Notes: generated from the letters alone by a model not told the origin. 64,000 nucleotides of DNA from CAVVDT01 sp963747005 (GCA_963747005.1 CAVVDT010000007.1:1-64000); one strand, 5' to 3'; positions 28,143-37,757 are shown, numbered from the stretch's first letter. Numbers and translations are program-made.

Positions 28143-29711
28143 TCATTTCTTCTTCTTGGCGAAGCCGGGAAGGCCCTTGAAGCCGCCGCCGCCGAGGCCG
28201 GGCAGGCCCCTGGGGGCGCCGAGACCGGGCAACCCGCCGCCGCCGAGGCCGGGAAGGCCTTTCGGCATGGCCGGCATCTTTCCTTGCGCCATTTCCTTCA
28301 GCTCGGGCGGCAGGGCATTGGGGTCGAGCCCGCCAAGTTCGGCCTGCATGCGCTCCAACTCGGCGGCATCGGGGGCAGCCCCGCCGCCGAACATACGCCC
28401 CAGCATGCCCTTGCCACGGCCCATCTTCTTCATCATGTCGGACATCTGCAGGTGCATCTTGAGGAGACGGTTGATCTCCTGCACCTGGGTACCCGAGCCC
28501 CGGGCGACGCGCTTCTTGCGCGAGGCGTTGAAGACCTTGGGGTTGCGTTTCTCGAATGGCGTCATTGAGGAAATGATGGCGAGCTGGCGCTTCAGGACCA
28601 GATTGTCGAGGTCGACGCCTTCGAGCTGCTTCTTGATCTTGCCGACGCCGGGCAGCATGCCGAGGATGCCCTGCATGCCGCCGAGCTTTTGCATCTGGCG
28701 CAACTGGTCGGCCAGGTCTTCCAGGTCGAAGGCGCCCTTCTTCATGCGGGCGGCGATCTTCTGGGCCTTGTCGACGTCCATGGTCTGGGCGGCGCGCTCG
28801 ACCAGCGACACCACATCGCCCATGCCGAGGATGCGCGAGGCGATGCGCTCGGGGTGGAAGTCTTCCAGCCCGTCGAGCTTTTCACCGGTGCCGATGAGCT
28901 TGATCGGCTTGCCGGTGACGGCGCGCATGGAAAGGGCAGCACCCCCGCGCCCGTCGCCGTCTATGCGGGTGAGGACGATGCCGGTGATGCCGATCTTCTC
29001 GTTGAAATTGCGGGCGAGGTTGACGGCGTCCTGGCCGGTCAGGGCATCGGCGACCAGCAGGGTCTCGTGCGGCCTGGCGATATCGCGCACCGCCGCCGTC
29101 TCGGCCATCAGCTCCTCATCGATGTGAAGGCGGCCGGCGGTATCGAGGATGACCACGTCATAGCCGCCCTTGCGGGCCTCCGACATGGCGCGCTTCGTGA
29201 TGGTGACGGGGTCCTCGCCCTTGACGATGGCAAGTGTTGCCACCCCCACCTGCTCGCCGAGGATGGCCAACTGCTCCTGGGCGGCCGGGCGGCGGGTGTC
29301 GAGGGAGGCCATCAGGACCTTCTTCCTTTCCCGCTCCGCAAGGCGCCTGGCGATCTTTGCCGAGGTGGTGGTCTTGCCCGAGCCCTGCAGGCCGACCATG
29401 AGGATGGGGAGCGGCGCCGGCGCCTTCAGGTCGAGGGGTTCAGGGGTCTTGCCCAGGGTCTCGATGAGGGCGTCGTTGACGATCTTGACCACCATCTGGC
29501 CGGGGGTGACGGAACGCACCACCTCCTGGCCGACAGCGCGGGCCTTTACCGTGTCGACGAAGCCGCGCACCACCTCAAGGGCAACATCGGCCTCGATGAG
29601 GGCGCGGCGCACCTCGCGCATGGCCTGATCGACATCGGCCTCCGACAGGCTGCCACGGCCTGTCAGCTTGTCGAAGATGCCGGAAAGGCGATCTGAAAGT
29701 GTCTCGAACAT
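28143..29711 (-). CDS. ffh: Signal recognition particle protein Ffh
   Basis: 522 residues. NG domain: G-L-Q-G-S-G-K-T-T-T, D-T-A-G-R, L-T-R-I-D-G-D-G-R-G-G; methionine-rich M domain (about 320-440) with R-R-x-A-R-G-S-G. The C-terminal 80 residues are unusual, a run of G-L-P-G-L-G-G-G-G-type repeats ending F-A-K-K-K-K. Ffh with 4.5S RNA delivers inner-membrane proteins to FtsY/SecYEG. Leads the ribosomal block. Confidence 0.97.
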   Translation of the reverse strand: MFETLSDRLSGIFDKLTGRGSLSEADVDQAMREVRRALIEADVALEVVRGFVDTVKARAVGQEVVRSVTPGQMVVKIVNDALIETLGKTPEPLDLKAPAPLPILMVGLQGSGKTTTSAKIARRLAERERKKVLMASLDTRRPAAQEQLAILGEQVGVATLAIVKGEDPVTITKRAMSEARKGGYDVVILDTAGRLHIDEELMAETAAVRDIARPHETLLVADALTGQDAVNLARNFNEKIGITGIVLTRIDGDGRGGAALSMRAVTGKPIKLIGTGEKLDGLEDFHPERIASRILGMGDVVSLVERAAQTMDVDKAQKIAARMKKGAFDLEDLADQLRQMQKLGGMQGILGMLPGVGKIKKQLEGVDLDNLVLKRQLAIISSMTPFEKRNPKVFNASRKKRVARGSGTQVQEINRLLKMHLQMSDMMKKMGRGKGMLGRMFGGGAAPDAAELERMQAELGGLDPNALPPELKEMAQGKMPAMPKGLPGLGGGGLPGLGAPRGLPGLGGGGFKGLPGFAKKKK

Positions 29712-30089
29712 CGAGCCTTTTCATCCGTTCGACGCGCCAACGAAAATCGCACCCGCGGGCGAACCTTCGCTGGCGGGTGTTGGCGCCCTTGTCTCCCGGC
29801 GTTCGTCACCATCGGACAAGGCGGCCTGACGACGTTTCATCGCGTCTCAAGAAAATCGTGGCCGGATATACACGGGGCACGGGCTAGCCGTCAACTGCAT
29901 CCCCGCCCATGCCGGGGATGCTTTCGTTCGACTTATCCCATTGACTTGGCGTCATACCGGCACTTGATGCCGGTATCCATGCCGCCGGCCTCGCGGCTCG
30001 CTGCGGCCTTGGCGGAATGGGCCCCGGGTTCAAGCCCCGGGGTGACGGGAGCGGGGATGCGCCAGGGAAAGCCCGAAGGTCGCTGGGTA
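29712..30089. other. Intergenic stretch with REP palindromes
   Basis: 378 bases. ATACCGGCA (29954-29962) with TGCCGGTAT (29968-29976), then CCCCGGG (30022-30028) with CCCGGGG (30036-30042) followed by TGACGGG, plus CATCCCCG...CGGGGATG near 29898-29921. The ffh promoter should lie near 29720-29800. No gene seen. Confidence 0.6.
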
Positions 30090-31022
30090 TCACATCAGGC
30101 CCAAAAGCAGCGAGGTGGTGGCGATCGCGAGGCCGGTGCCGACGGCGATGGCGCCGGAGACCGGGCCGACGGCCACGTTGTAGCGGCTGGCGAAGAGATA
30201 GGCGTTCACCCCGCCGGGCAGAGAAGCGAACAGGATGACGATCCTTGCATCCAGCGCATCGAGGGGAATGACATAGCTGACCATGACCCAGGCAAGGAGC
30301 GGCATCACCAGCATCTTGAGGCCGACCAGCAACGCCACGGCGCCAAACTGGCCGGAGAGGTTGTAGCCCGACAATGTCAGCCCGAGCATGAACAACGCTG
30401 CCGGGACCGCGGCGCGGCCGAGAAAGGCGAGCGTATGGTCGACAACGGGATGCAGGCCGAGGCCCGTCAGTCCCCACAGGGCCCCCAGCACCAGCGGAGC
30501 GATGATGGGGTTGGCCGCCAGATCGCGCGCCAGGCCGGCAAACATATGGGCAATCGGCACCTCGCGCCGGCGGTTCGACCATTCCGCCCACAAGGAGGCA
30601 ATCAGCCAGTTGAAGGCAGCGTGGACCGAGATGAGGAGCGCCATGGGGCGGGTCGCGGCATCGCCAAAATGCCCCAGCGCCAGGGGAAGTCCGAGCAGCA
30701 CCATGTTGCCGAAGGTCGCGGCCATGGCCGCCGCCGCGCCGCCCGCCGGGGCAAGAACTCGAATGGGGCGCACCAGCATCACGGTCGCCACCCAGACGAT
30801 GGCGAGGGTGCCGTAATAGGCCCCCCACAGGGCCCACGGGCTGGCGGCCGGCAGATCGGCGGTCACCATCAGGCGGAACAAGAGCGCCGGCATGGCGATG
30901 CCGATGACAAAGCGGTTGAGCACCTTGGCATCGCCTGAACCCATGTAGCCGGACAGCCCCACGCCATAGCCGATGGCGATGAGCGCAAAGACCGGCACGA
31001 CGGTTTCGAAGACGGCCATCAT
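30090..31022 (-). CDS. AEC-family permease (auxin efflux carrier-like)
   Basis: 310 residues with about ten membrane segments. Begins M-M-A-V-F-E-T-V-V-P-V-F-A-L-I-A-I-G-Y; the fold is two five-helix repeats, with a conserved A-N-P-I-I-A-P after the central loop. Bacterial AEC proteins export or take up dicarboxylates or other organic acids; the substrate here is unknown. Confidence 0.87.
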   Translation of the reverse strand: MMAVFETVVPVFALIAIGYGVGLSGYMGSGDAKVLNRFVIGIAMPALLFRLMVTADLPAASPWALWGAYYGTLAIVWVATVMLVRPIRVLAPAGGAAAAMAATFGNMVLLGLPLALGHFGDAATRPMALLISVHAAFNWLIASLWAEWSNRRREVPIAHMFAGLARDLAANPIIAPLVLGALWGLTGLGLHPVVDHTLAFLGRAAVPAALFMLGLTLSGYNLSGQFGAVALLVGLKMLVMPLLAWVMVSYVIPLDALDARIVILFASLPGGVNAYLFASRYNVAVGPVSGAIAVGTGLAIATTSLLLGLM

Positions 31023-31154
31023 TGCTGGAAGGGCTCCGGGCGGGCAAGAACGAAGCGGTACCCTGTAACAGCCATACCGACGAGCGGCCAGCCTTTTGCC
31101 TTGCGGTCCGGTGTCGCCTAGAGTGACCGGTGCAAGGAATTTGACAAGGAAAAG

Positions 31155-31838
31155 ATGGTGGGCCCGCCTGATTCATCCGACGATCCTGCCGGCAAGCCGT
31201 CATCGGCGGAGATGCTGGCGCGTGCCCGTGCGCTCACGTCGGTCTCAGAAGCCCGGGCGCTCTATCACGATTGGGCGGCAAGCTACGACGGCGATGTCTT
31301 TGCGGGCCAGAAGATCATCGGGTCGGACCGTATCGCCGACCTTCTGGCCGAGCATCTGGCGGAGCGCGACAGCATCGTCATCGATCTCGGCTGCGGCACC
31401 GGGCAGGTGGCAGCGCGGCTCAAATGGCACGGGTTTTCGGTAATCGACGGTCTCGACCTGTCGCCGGAAATGCTGGCGGTGGCGCACGCCAAGCAGCTTT
31501 ACCGTGCGCTGATGACAGCCGACCTCAACCAGCCGCTCGGGCTTGGGGACGGTGGCTACGATGCAGCGGTCTCGGCCGGCACTTTCACGTCCGGGCATGT
31601 GGGGGCGGGCGCGCTTGAGGAGATCATTCGCATCGTCAGACCGGGCGGCCTTCTCGCGGCCGTCATTGCCGATGCCGTGTGGCATGCGGGCGGGTTCGAT
31701 GAGGCGCTGGCGAGGCTGGCCGATGCGGGCCGCATCTGCGTCGTCTCGGATTCCCACGAACCCATCGTTGCCGGCGGCGAGCCGCAGGCGCGATTCATCG
31801 TGGCGCGAGTGGAAGGTCAGGCCGCCGCTTCGCCGTGA
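31155..31838 (+). CDS. SAM-dependent methyltransferase (class I)
   Basis: 227 residues. Motif I V-I-D-L-G-C-G-T-G-Q-V-A, then L-D-L-S-P-E-M-L and the motif around A-A-V-S-A-G-T-F-T, then V-R-P-G-G. Y-H-D-W-A-A-S-Y-D near the N-terminus is common in UbiE-like small-molecule methyltransferases. Substrate unknown. Its end overlaps the stop of ecm by 22 bases (convergent). Confidence 0.85.
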   Translation: MVGPPDSSDDPAGKPSSAEMLARARALTSVSEARALYHDWAASYDGDVFAGQKIIGSDRIADLLAEHLAERDSIVIDLGCGTGQVAARLKWHGFSVIDGLDLSPEMLAVAHAKQLYRALMTADLNQPLGLGDGGYDAAVSAGTFTSGHVGAGALEEIIRIVRPGGLLAAVIADAVWHAGGFDEALARLADAGRICVVSDSHEPIVAGGEPQARFIVARVEGQAAASP

Positions 31839-33790
31839 CGGGTGGCAATGAGGCGGGCCACCTCGGCCAGCATGGCGTTGATGCGGAAATCCTTCGGCGT
31901 ATAGACGCGCGCCACGCCGAGCTGCTTCAGCACATGGCGGTCTTCTTCCGGGACGATGCCGCCCACCACCACCGGCACATTATCGAGGCCGGCGGCGCGC
32001 AGGCGCATCATGACCTCGCGCACCAGCGACACGTGGCTGCCCGACAGGATCGACAAGCCCACCACATGCACGCCCTTGTCGATGGCGGCGGCGACGATCT
32101 CGTCGGGGGTGAGGCGGATGCCGTCATAAATGACCTCGAAACCCACTTCGCCGGCTCTGACGGCGATCTGCTCGGCGCCGTTGGAATGACCATCGAGCCC
32201 CGGCTTGCCCACCAGGAATTTCGGCGTCACCCCGAGTTGGCTGGCGAGGCTCGCGACCGCGGCGCGGGCTTCGGCCTCGTCGGCGGTATCGAGGGCGACG
32301 ATGGTGCCGAGGCCGGTGGGGGCGCGGTATTCACCGAACACGCCGCGCAGGGTCTCGCCCCATTCGCCGGTGGTGACGCCGGCTTTGGCGCAGGATATGG
32401 AGGGCTCCATGATGTTGCGGCCCTCCCTGGCGGCGGCTTCCAGTGCGGCAAGGCCTTTCCGCACCGCCCCGGCGTCGCGTCGGTTGCACCAGGCCTTGAG
32501 ATTTTCCACGGCCTCGAATTCCACGCGGTCCGATACCGACAGGATGGCGCCGCCATCGTCGCCGGCAAGGAGTGAGACCTCCGTCTCGGTGAAGGCATTG
32601 ACCCCCACCACGGTCGCCGAGCCGGCCTCGATGGCCTTCAGGCGGGCGGCGTTGGATTTCACCAGCTCAGCCTTCATGTAGCCGGCCTCGACGGCGGCGA
32701 TGGCGCCACCCATTTCCTCGATGCCGGCCATCTCGGCGCGGATGGCGGTCTTCAATTGATCGACCTTTGCGGCGATGACGCCGGAACCATCGAAGATGTC
32801 GCCATAGTCGAGCAGGTCGGTCTCGTAGGCCATGATCTGCTGCATGCGGAGCGACCATTGCTGGTCCCAGGGACGGGGCAGGCCGAGGGCCTCGTTCCAG
32901 GCCGGAAGCTGCACGGCGCGGGCGCGGGCTCCCTTCGACAAGGTGACGGCCAGCATCTCGATCAGGATGCGGTAGACGTTGTTTTCCGGCTGCTGCTCGG
33001 TGAGGCCGAGGGAATTGACCTGCACGCCATAGCGGAAGCGCCTGAGCCGCTCATCCGTTACCCCGTAGCGTTCGCGGCATACCTCGTCCCACAGCTCGGC
33101 GAATGCCCGGAGCTTGCAGATCTCGGTGATGAATTTCATGCCGGCATTGACGAAAAAGCTGATGCGCCCGGCGATCTCGGGGAAGGCTTCGGGCGCCACC
33201 GCGCCGGTTGCCCTGACCGCATCGAGGATGGCGATGGCGTTGGCAAGCGCGAAGGCGACCTCCTGCACCGGCGTGGCGCCGGCTTCCTGCAGGTGGTAGG
33301 AGCACACGTTCACCGGGTTCCACCTGGGCACCTCGCGCCACGACCACACGATGGTGTCGGTGGTGAGCCGCAAGGAAGGGGCGGGCGGGAACACGTGGGT
33401 GCCGCGCGAGAGATATTCCTTGATGATGTCGTTCTGGGTGGTGCCGGTGAGTTTTTTCCGGTCGGCACCCTGTTCCTCGGCCACCGCCACATAAAGCGCC
33501 ATGAGCCAGGCGGCGGTGGCGTTGATGGTCATGGAGGTGTTCATCTGCTCAAGCGGGATGCCGTCGAACAGCGCCCGCATGTCGCCGATGTGGGCGATCG
33601 GCACGCCGACCTTGCCCACCTCGCCGCGCGCCAGTTCGTGATCGGCGTCATAGCCGGTCTGGGTGGGCAGGTCGAAGGCGACGGAGAGCCCCGTCTGGCC
33701 CTTGGCGAGGTTGCCGCGGTAGAGGCGATTGCTCTCTCGTGCCGTCGAATGGCCGGCATAGGTGCGGATGATCCAGGGCTTGTCGCGCAT
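31817..33790 (-). CDS. ecm: Ethylmalonyl-CoA mutase (MeaA), B12-dependent
   Basis: 657 residues from the ATG at 33790; the frame extends to 34084 but homology starts at M-R-D-K-P-W. N-terminal methylmalonyl-CoA mutase-type barrel (R-T-Y-A-G-H-S-T-A-R-E-S-N, S-V-A-F-D-L-P-T-Q-T-G-Y-D), C-terminal B12-binding domain with D-G-H-S-N-G-A (DxHxxG), followed by G-L-S-I-L-S-G-S-H. Single-chain MeaA length fits Ecm: ethylmalonyl-CoA to methylsuccinyl-CoA in the ethylmalonyl-CoA pathway. The ccr gene next door supports this over methylmalonyl-CoA mutase. Confidence 0.93.
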   Translation of the reverse strand: MRDKPWIIRTYAGHSTARESNRLYRGNLAKGQTGLSVAFDLPTQTGYDADHELARGEVGKVGVPIAHIGDMRALFDGIPLEQMNTSMTINATAAWLMALYVAVAEEQGADRKKLTGTTQNDIIKEYLSRGTHVFPPAPSLRLTTDTIVWSWREVPRWNPVNVCSYHLQEAGATPVQEVAFALANAIAILDAVRATGAVAPEAFPEIAGRISFFVNAGMKFITEICKLRAFAELWDEVCRERYGVTDERLRRFRYGVQVNSLGLTEQQPENNVYRILIEMLAVTLSKGARARAVQLPAWNEALGLPRPWDQQWSLRMQQIMAYETDLLDYGDIFDGSGVIAAKVDQLKTAIRAEMAGIEEMGGAIAAVEAGYMKAELVKSNAARLKAIEAGSATVVGVNAFTETEVSLLAGDDGGAILSVSDRVEFEAVENLKAWCNRRDAGAVRKGLAALEAAAREGRNIMEPSISCAKAGVTTGEWGETLRGVFGEYRAPTGLGTIVALDTADEAEARAAVASLASQLGVTPKFLVGKPGLDGHSNGAEQIAVRAGEVGFEVIYDGIRLTPDEIVAAAIDKGVHVVGLSILSGSHVSLVREVMMRLRAAGLDNVPVVVGGIVPEEDRHVLKQLGVARVYTPKDFRINAMLAEVARLIATRHGEAAA

Positions 33791-33927
33791 CGGGGGCTTG
33801 ATCCGTTGAGGTGGCCTTAAGGGTCCTGCCTCACAGGAAAGCACGCGCCATGCTGCGGTGCAACCAGACTTTGGCGCCGGGCGGGTGCGCGACGGTGTCA
33901 AAGGGCCAGGAAGCCGGCAGGCAGCGC

Positions 33928-34269
33928 TCAGAAATTGCTGCGCTGGTAGCTGAATACCAGCATGAGGCCGGTCACCGTCATGCCGGCGAGCCCGATGATT
34001 GCCGCCGTCAGGGCTTCGCTGTCGATGGGCAGCTGCAGGTTGCCGGCCAGCCAGGTCGCCGTGAAGCCGCCGATCAGCATGCACGATACCGAGACCGCCG
34101 AGTCCAGGTAGCGGGAACGCCCGGTCATATGGTTAATGTAGGAACCGCCGATCACGGCGAGGATGATGATGAGCGGCACCGAACCGCCGGCGGCGGAGGA
34201 TCCGAACAGCCCGCCGCCCGAATACGAGCCGCTGTCGAAGAAGCTGAGCAGTCCCATAAGGCCTTGCAT
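33928..34269 (-). CDS. Small multi-pass membrane protein
   Basis: 113 residues. Gly/Ser-rich N-terminus (G-S-Y-S-G-G-G-L-F), then three membrane segments: about 32-46, 60-80 and 88-108. No known family. It lies between ecm and ccr on the ecm strand, ending 137 bases before the ecm start. Confidence 0.65.
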   Translation of the reverse strand: MQGLMGLLSFFDSGSYSGGGLFGSSAAGGSVPLIIILAVIGGSYINHMTGRSRYLDSAVSVSCMLIGGFTATWLAGNLQLPIDSEALTAAIIGLAGMTVTGLMLVFSYQRSNF

Positions 34270-34437
34270 TTACTTCACCTTTGCCTCCCCACCCCACCGG
34301 CTTCCCTGAGGTTCCGCCGTTCCCGGTTGCAAGCGGGGCGAGTATGATTAATCAACGTTGACTCTAAGCTAAGATCGCCGCCCGTAATAGAACATGATGA
34401 ATTCAAAGTTAACCTGCAGGGCCCGACTGCCGGAGGG

Positions 34438-34485
34438 TTTGCGCATATGCAGCAAATTTTCGTCGACTTTTGTTGCGCTGCGAAA
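34438..34485. promoter_or_regulatory. Candidate operator sites upstream of ccr
   Basis: TTTGC-N9-GCAAA (34438-34456) is followed by TTTTGTTGCGCTGCGAAA (34468-34485), just before a TAATGT-like -10. Repeated TGC/GCA half sites resemble PhaR-type or RamB/PccR-type operators of Alphaproteobacteria. A related segment TGCTGCGGTGCAA occurs near 33852, upstream of ecm. Regulator identity is inference. Confidence 0.45.
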
Positions 34486-34549
34486 TAATGTGGCATGAGA
34501 GCGAGTTGACCGCGGACGCCGAGGCGTCCAGTCGAGCATGAGGGGTGAA

Positions 34550-35857
34550 ATGCCGACCAGCAGTTCAGCGGCAGCCGCGGCGGCCTCCAGCCGGGCCGTT
34601 GCAGCCGCCAAGGATCTTTACGAAATCGGTGAAATTCCGCCGCTCGGGCATGTGCCGGCGAGCATGTATGCCTGGGCCATCCGCCAGGACCGGCACGGGC
34701 CCCCCGACACGGCCATGCAGGTCGAGGTGGTCCCCACATGGTCCATCGGCGAGGATGAAGTGCTGGTCTTCGTGATGGCCGCCGGCGTCAACTACAACGG
34801 CGTGTGGGCCTCGCTGGGCCAGCCGATCTCACCGATCGACGGCCACAAGAACCCCTTCCATGTGGCGGGCTCGGATGCCTCAGGCATCGTCTGGGCGGTG
34901 GGCTCGAAGGTCAAGCGCTGGAAGATCGGCGATGAAGTGGTGATCCATTGCAACCAGGACGACGGCGATGATGAGGAGTGCAATGGCGGCGACCCGATGT
35001 TCTCGCCCTCGCAGCGCATCTGGGGCTACGAGACCCCGGACGGCTCGTTCGCCCAGTTCGCGCGGGTGCAGGCGCGCCAGCTTCTGCCGCGGCCACAGCA
35101 TCTCACCTGGGAAGAGTCGGCCTGCTATACGCTGACGCTCGCCACCGCCTACCGCATGCTGTTCGGCCATCGCCCGCATACCCTCAAGCCCGGCCATAAT
35201 GTGCTGGTGTGGGGAGCCTCGGGCGGCCTCGGGTCCATGGCGGTGCAGCTCATCGCCACCACCGGAGGCAACGCCATCGGCGTCATCTCCGATGACGACA
35301 AACGCGATTTCGTGATCGGGCTCGGGGCCAAGGGTGTCATCAACCGCAAGAATTTCGACTGCTGGGGCCAGATGCCCGAAGTCGGCACCCCGCAATACAA
35401 TGACTGGCTGAAGGCGGCGCGCCAGTTCGGCAAGGCCATCTGGGACATTACCGGCAAGGGCGTCAATGTGGACACGGTGTTTGAGCATCCGGGCCAGTCG
35501 ACGTTTCCGGTATCGCTCCTGGTCACCAAGCGCGGCGGCATGATCGTCATCTGCGCCGGTACCACCGGCTACAACCTGACGATGGATGCGCGTTATCTGT
35601 GGATGCACCAGAAGCGCGTGCAGGGATCGCACTTCGCCAACCTCATGCAGGCCTCCAACGCCAACCGGCTGGTGATCGCGCGGCGCATCGATCCGTGCAT
35701 GTCGGAGGTCTATGTGTGGCGCGACATCCCCAAGGCGCACATGAAGATGTGGAAGAACGAGCACCGGCCCGGCAACATGGCGGTGCTGGTCTCGGCGCCG
35801 CGCACCGGGCTTCGCACCTTCGAGGATGCGCTGGAGGCGGCAGCGAGTAACGGTTGA
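34550..35857 (+). CDS. ccrA: Crotonyl-CoA carboxylase/reductase
   Basis: 435 residues from the ATG at 34550 (GAGGGGTGAA just upstream; an ATG at 34538 is also in frame). MDR fold with V-W-G-A-S-G-G-L-G-S-M-A nucleotide motif; Ccr signatures N-Y-N-G-V-W, G-Y-E-T-P-D-G-S-F-A-Q-F and the H-Q-K-R-V-Q-G-S-H segment. Reductively carboxylates crotonyl-CoA to ethylmalonyl-CoA with NADPH and CO2, the key step in acetyl-CoA assimilation without glyoxylate shunt. Divergent from ecm with one small gene between. Confidence 0.96.
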   Translation: MPTSSSAAAAAASSRAVAAAKDLYEIGEIPPLGHVPASMYAWAIRQDRHGPPDTAMQVEVVPTWSIGEDEVLVFVMAAGVNYNGVWASLGQPISPIDGHKNPFHVAGSDASGIVWAVGSKVKRWKIGDEVVIHCNQDDGDDEECNGGDPMFSPSQRIWGYETPDGSFAQFARVQARQLLPRPQHLTWEESACYTLTLATAYRMLFGHRPHTLKPGHNVLVWGASGGLGSMAVQLIATTGGNAIGVISDDDKRDFVIGLGAKGVINRKNFDCWGQMPEVGTPQYNDWLKAARQFGKAIWDITGKGVNVDTVFEHPGQSTFPVSLLVTKRGGMIVICAGTTGYNLTMDARYLWMHQKRVQGSHFANLMQASNANRLVIARRIDPCMSEVYVWRDIPKAHMKMWKNEHRPGNMAVLVSAPRTGLRTFEDALEAAASNG

Positions 35858-35865
35858 TCGAGGCG

Positions 35866-36756
35866 CTATTTGTCGCGTTCGACGATGAAGCGGGCGGCAT
35901 CGGCGAGGAGGCGGGCCTCGGCGCCGAAGGGATCAAGCGCGGCAATTGCCGCATCGACCAGTTGGCGCGCCTTTGAGCGGGCCCCCTCGATACCATAGAG
36001 ATCGATGAAGGTCGCCTTGCCGGCGGCGGCATCCTTCTGGGTGGCCTTGCCAAGGGTTTCCGGCGAGGAGACCACATCGAGAAGATCATCGGCGATCTGG
36101 AAGGCGAGGCCCACATGGCCGGCATAGGCCGCCAGGGCGCTCCGGGCCTGGCCGTTGTCGCCCGCCAGGATGGGGCCGGCAATCAGCGAAAAACGGAACA
36201 GGGCGCCGGTCTTGAGCTGCTGGATGGCGATGATGCCGTCCAGGTCGTGGCTGCCTTTCTGCTCGGCCTCGAGGTCCAGCATCTGGCCGCCCACCATGCC
36301 CGCCTCGCCGGCCGCACGAGCCAGTTCCAGAACCAGTTCGGCGCGCCGGGCGGCGTCGGGGTGGGTGTCGGGATGGGCGGCGATCTCGAAGGCGATGGTC
36401 AGCAGGCCATCGCCGGCCAGAATGGCGGTGGCCTCGTCGAAGGCCTTGTGACAGGTGGGCTTGCCGCGCCTCAGGTCATCGTCGTCCATGGCCGGCAGGT
36501 CATCGTGGACGAGGGAATAGCAGTGGATGCACTCGAGCGCCGCGCCTGTGCGCAGCGCCGGCATCCCCGTCACCCCCATGAGGCGGGCACTCTCGACCAC
36601 GAAGAAGGGCCTGAGCCGCTTGCCCTGGGCAAGGGCGGAATAACGCATGGCAGTCAGCACCCGCGGGGCCGGGGCGCCATCAAGCGCCAGCAAGGTGTCG
36701 AGGAGCGCATCGACCTTGCCGGCGGTCGCGGACAGGGCGTCTTCGAACGTCATCAC
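35866..36756 (-). CDS. ispA: Polyprenyl (farnesyl/geranylgeranyl) diphosphate synthase
   Basis: 296 residues, typical for IspA. First Asp-rich motif D-D-D-D-L-R-R-G-K-P-T, second D-D-L-L-D, and the C-H-K-A-F-D-E segment. The residues before the first motif (S-L-V-H-D-D-L-P-A-M-D) suggest farnesyl diphosphate as product. Makes isoprenoid precursors for quinones, undecaprenol and hopanoids. No dxs follows, unlike many relatives. Confidence 0.9.
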   Translation of the reverse strand: MMTFEDALSATAGKVDALLDTLLALDGAPAPRVLTAMRYSALAQGKRLRPFFVVESARLMGVTGMPALRTGAALECIHCYSLVHDDLPAMDDDDLRRGKPTCHKAFDEATAILAGDGLLTIAFEIAAHPDTHPDAARRAELVLELARAAGEAGMVGGQMLDLEAEQKGSHDLDGIIAIQQLKTGALFRFSLIAGPILAGDNGQARSALAAYAGHVGLAFQIADDLLDVVSSPETLGKATQKDAAAGKATFIDLYGIEGARSKARQLVDAAIAALDPFGAEARLLADAARFIVERDK

Positions 36757-36894
36757 TGCAGAAGGGTCTTTCGGCTGGCCAACGGGACCGCGCAGTCTTA
36801 GGGTCAGGGACCATTAATCTCAAGCCTTGTGTTCGGGACACATGCCTTCAGAAGCGCAAACGCGACGAAGGACGGGAAAACAACGGGCAAAGCG

Positions 36895-37608
36895 ATGGTT
36901 CGGCGGCAATCGGCAGGGCGGGGCTGGCGGCGATGGGTACGCCGCGCCTTGCTGGCCGCTGCACTGTTGGTGCTGTCGGTCCTCGGTGTGGCCGCCGCCT
37001 ATCGCTTCGTCCCGCCGCCGGTATCGGCGCTGATGCTCATCCGGGCGGCCGGCGGCGCGGCGACGGACTATCGCTGGGTGCCGATGACCGCGATCTCGCC
37101 CAATCTGGCGCGCGCTGTCATCGCCTCGGAGGATGCCCGCTTCTGCCTGCATCACGGGGTCGACTGGGATGTGCTGATGGGCCTCGTCAACAAGGCCGTC
37201 GACGCCGAGAGCGTTCCCAGCCGCGGCGGGTCGACCATCGACATGCAGACGGTGAAGAACCTCTTCCTGTGGCCGCAACGCTCCTATGTGAGGAAGGCGC
37301 TGGAAATCCCGCTCGCCACCTGGATCGACCTGGTGTGGCCTAAAGAGCGGATCATCGAAGTCTATCTCAACATCGCCGAATGGGGGCCCGGCATCTATGG
37401 CGCCGAAGCCGCGGCGCGCTATCATTTCCACAAGCCGGCCGCAAAACTCAGCCGCTACGAAGCCGCCCTGCTGGCCGCCGTCCTGCCCAACCCGCTGGAG
37501 CGCTCGGCCGGCAAGCCGGATGCCCAGGTGAGGCGCAGCGCCCGGCGCATCGAGCGTCGGGTGGCCGGTACCATCCCCTATCTCGACTGCCTGCCGGCCC
37601 TGCAATGA
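36895..37608 (+). CDS. mtgA: Monofunctional peptidoglycan glycosyltransferase MtgA
   Basis: 237 residues from the ATG at 36895; a GTG at 36829 is an alternative. Membrane segment at about 15-38, then GT51 domain: E in A-S-E-D-A-R-F, then G-S-T-I-D-M-Q-T-V-K-N-L-F, R-K-x-x-E and Y-L-N-I-A-E-W-G-P-G-I-Y-G. Polymerises lipid II into glycan chains. Next to rpmF, a pairing common in Hyphomicrobiales. Confidence 0.94.
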   Translation: MVRRQSAGRGWRRWVRRALLAAALLVLSVLGVAAAYRFVPPPVSALMLIRAAGGAATDYRWVPMTAISPNLARAVIASEDARFCLHHGVDWDVLMGLVNKAVDAESVPSRGGSTIDMQTVKNLFLWPQRSYVRKALEIPLATWIDLVWPKERIIEVYLNIAEWGPGIYGAEAAARYHFHKPAAKLSRYEAALLAAVLPNPLERSAGKPDAQVRRSARRIERRVAGTIPYLDCLPALQ

Positions 37609-37757
37609 ACGACAACAACCGCCTTCAACCAGACCGAATTCTCCTCTGGCGTTTTGCCGGATGTGCAGCTATAAGCCCCCAACCTCTAAACCGGCAGGGC
37701 CGTTTCGGGCGTCATTCGCCTTGCCCGCCGGCATGATCGAACGGAGTTTCTAGACCC

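Noticed and set aside
34275..34739. 154-codon minus-strand frame upstream of ccr
   Set aside because: Overlaps the ccr start and its promoter region and lacks coding character.
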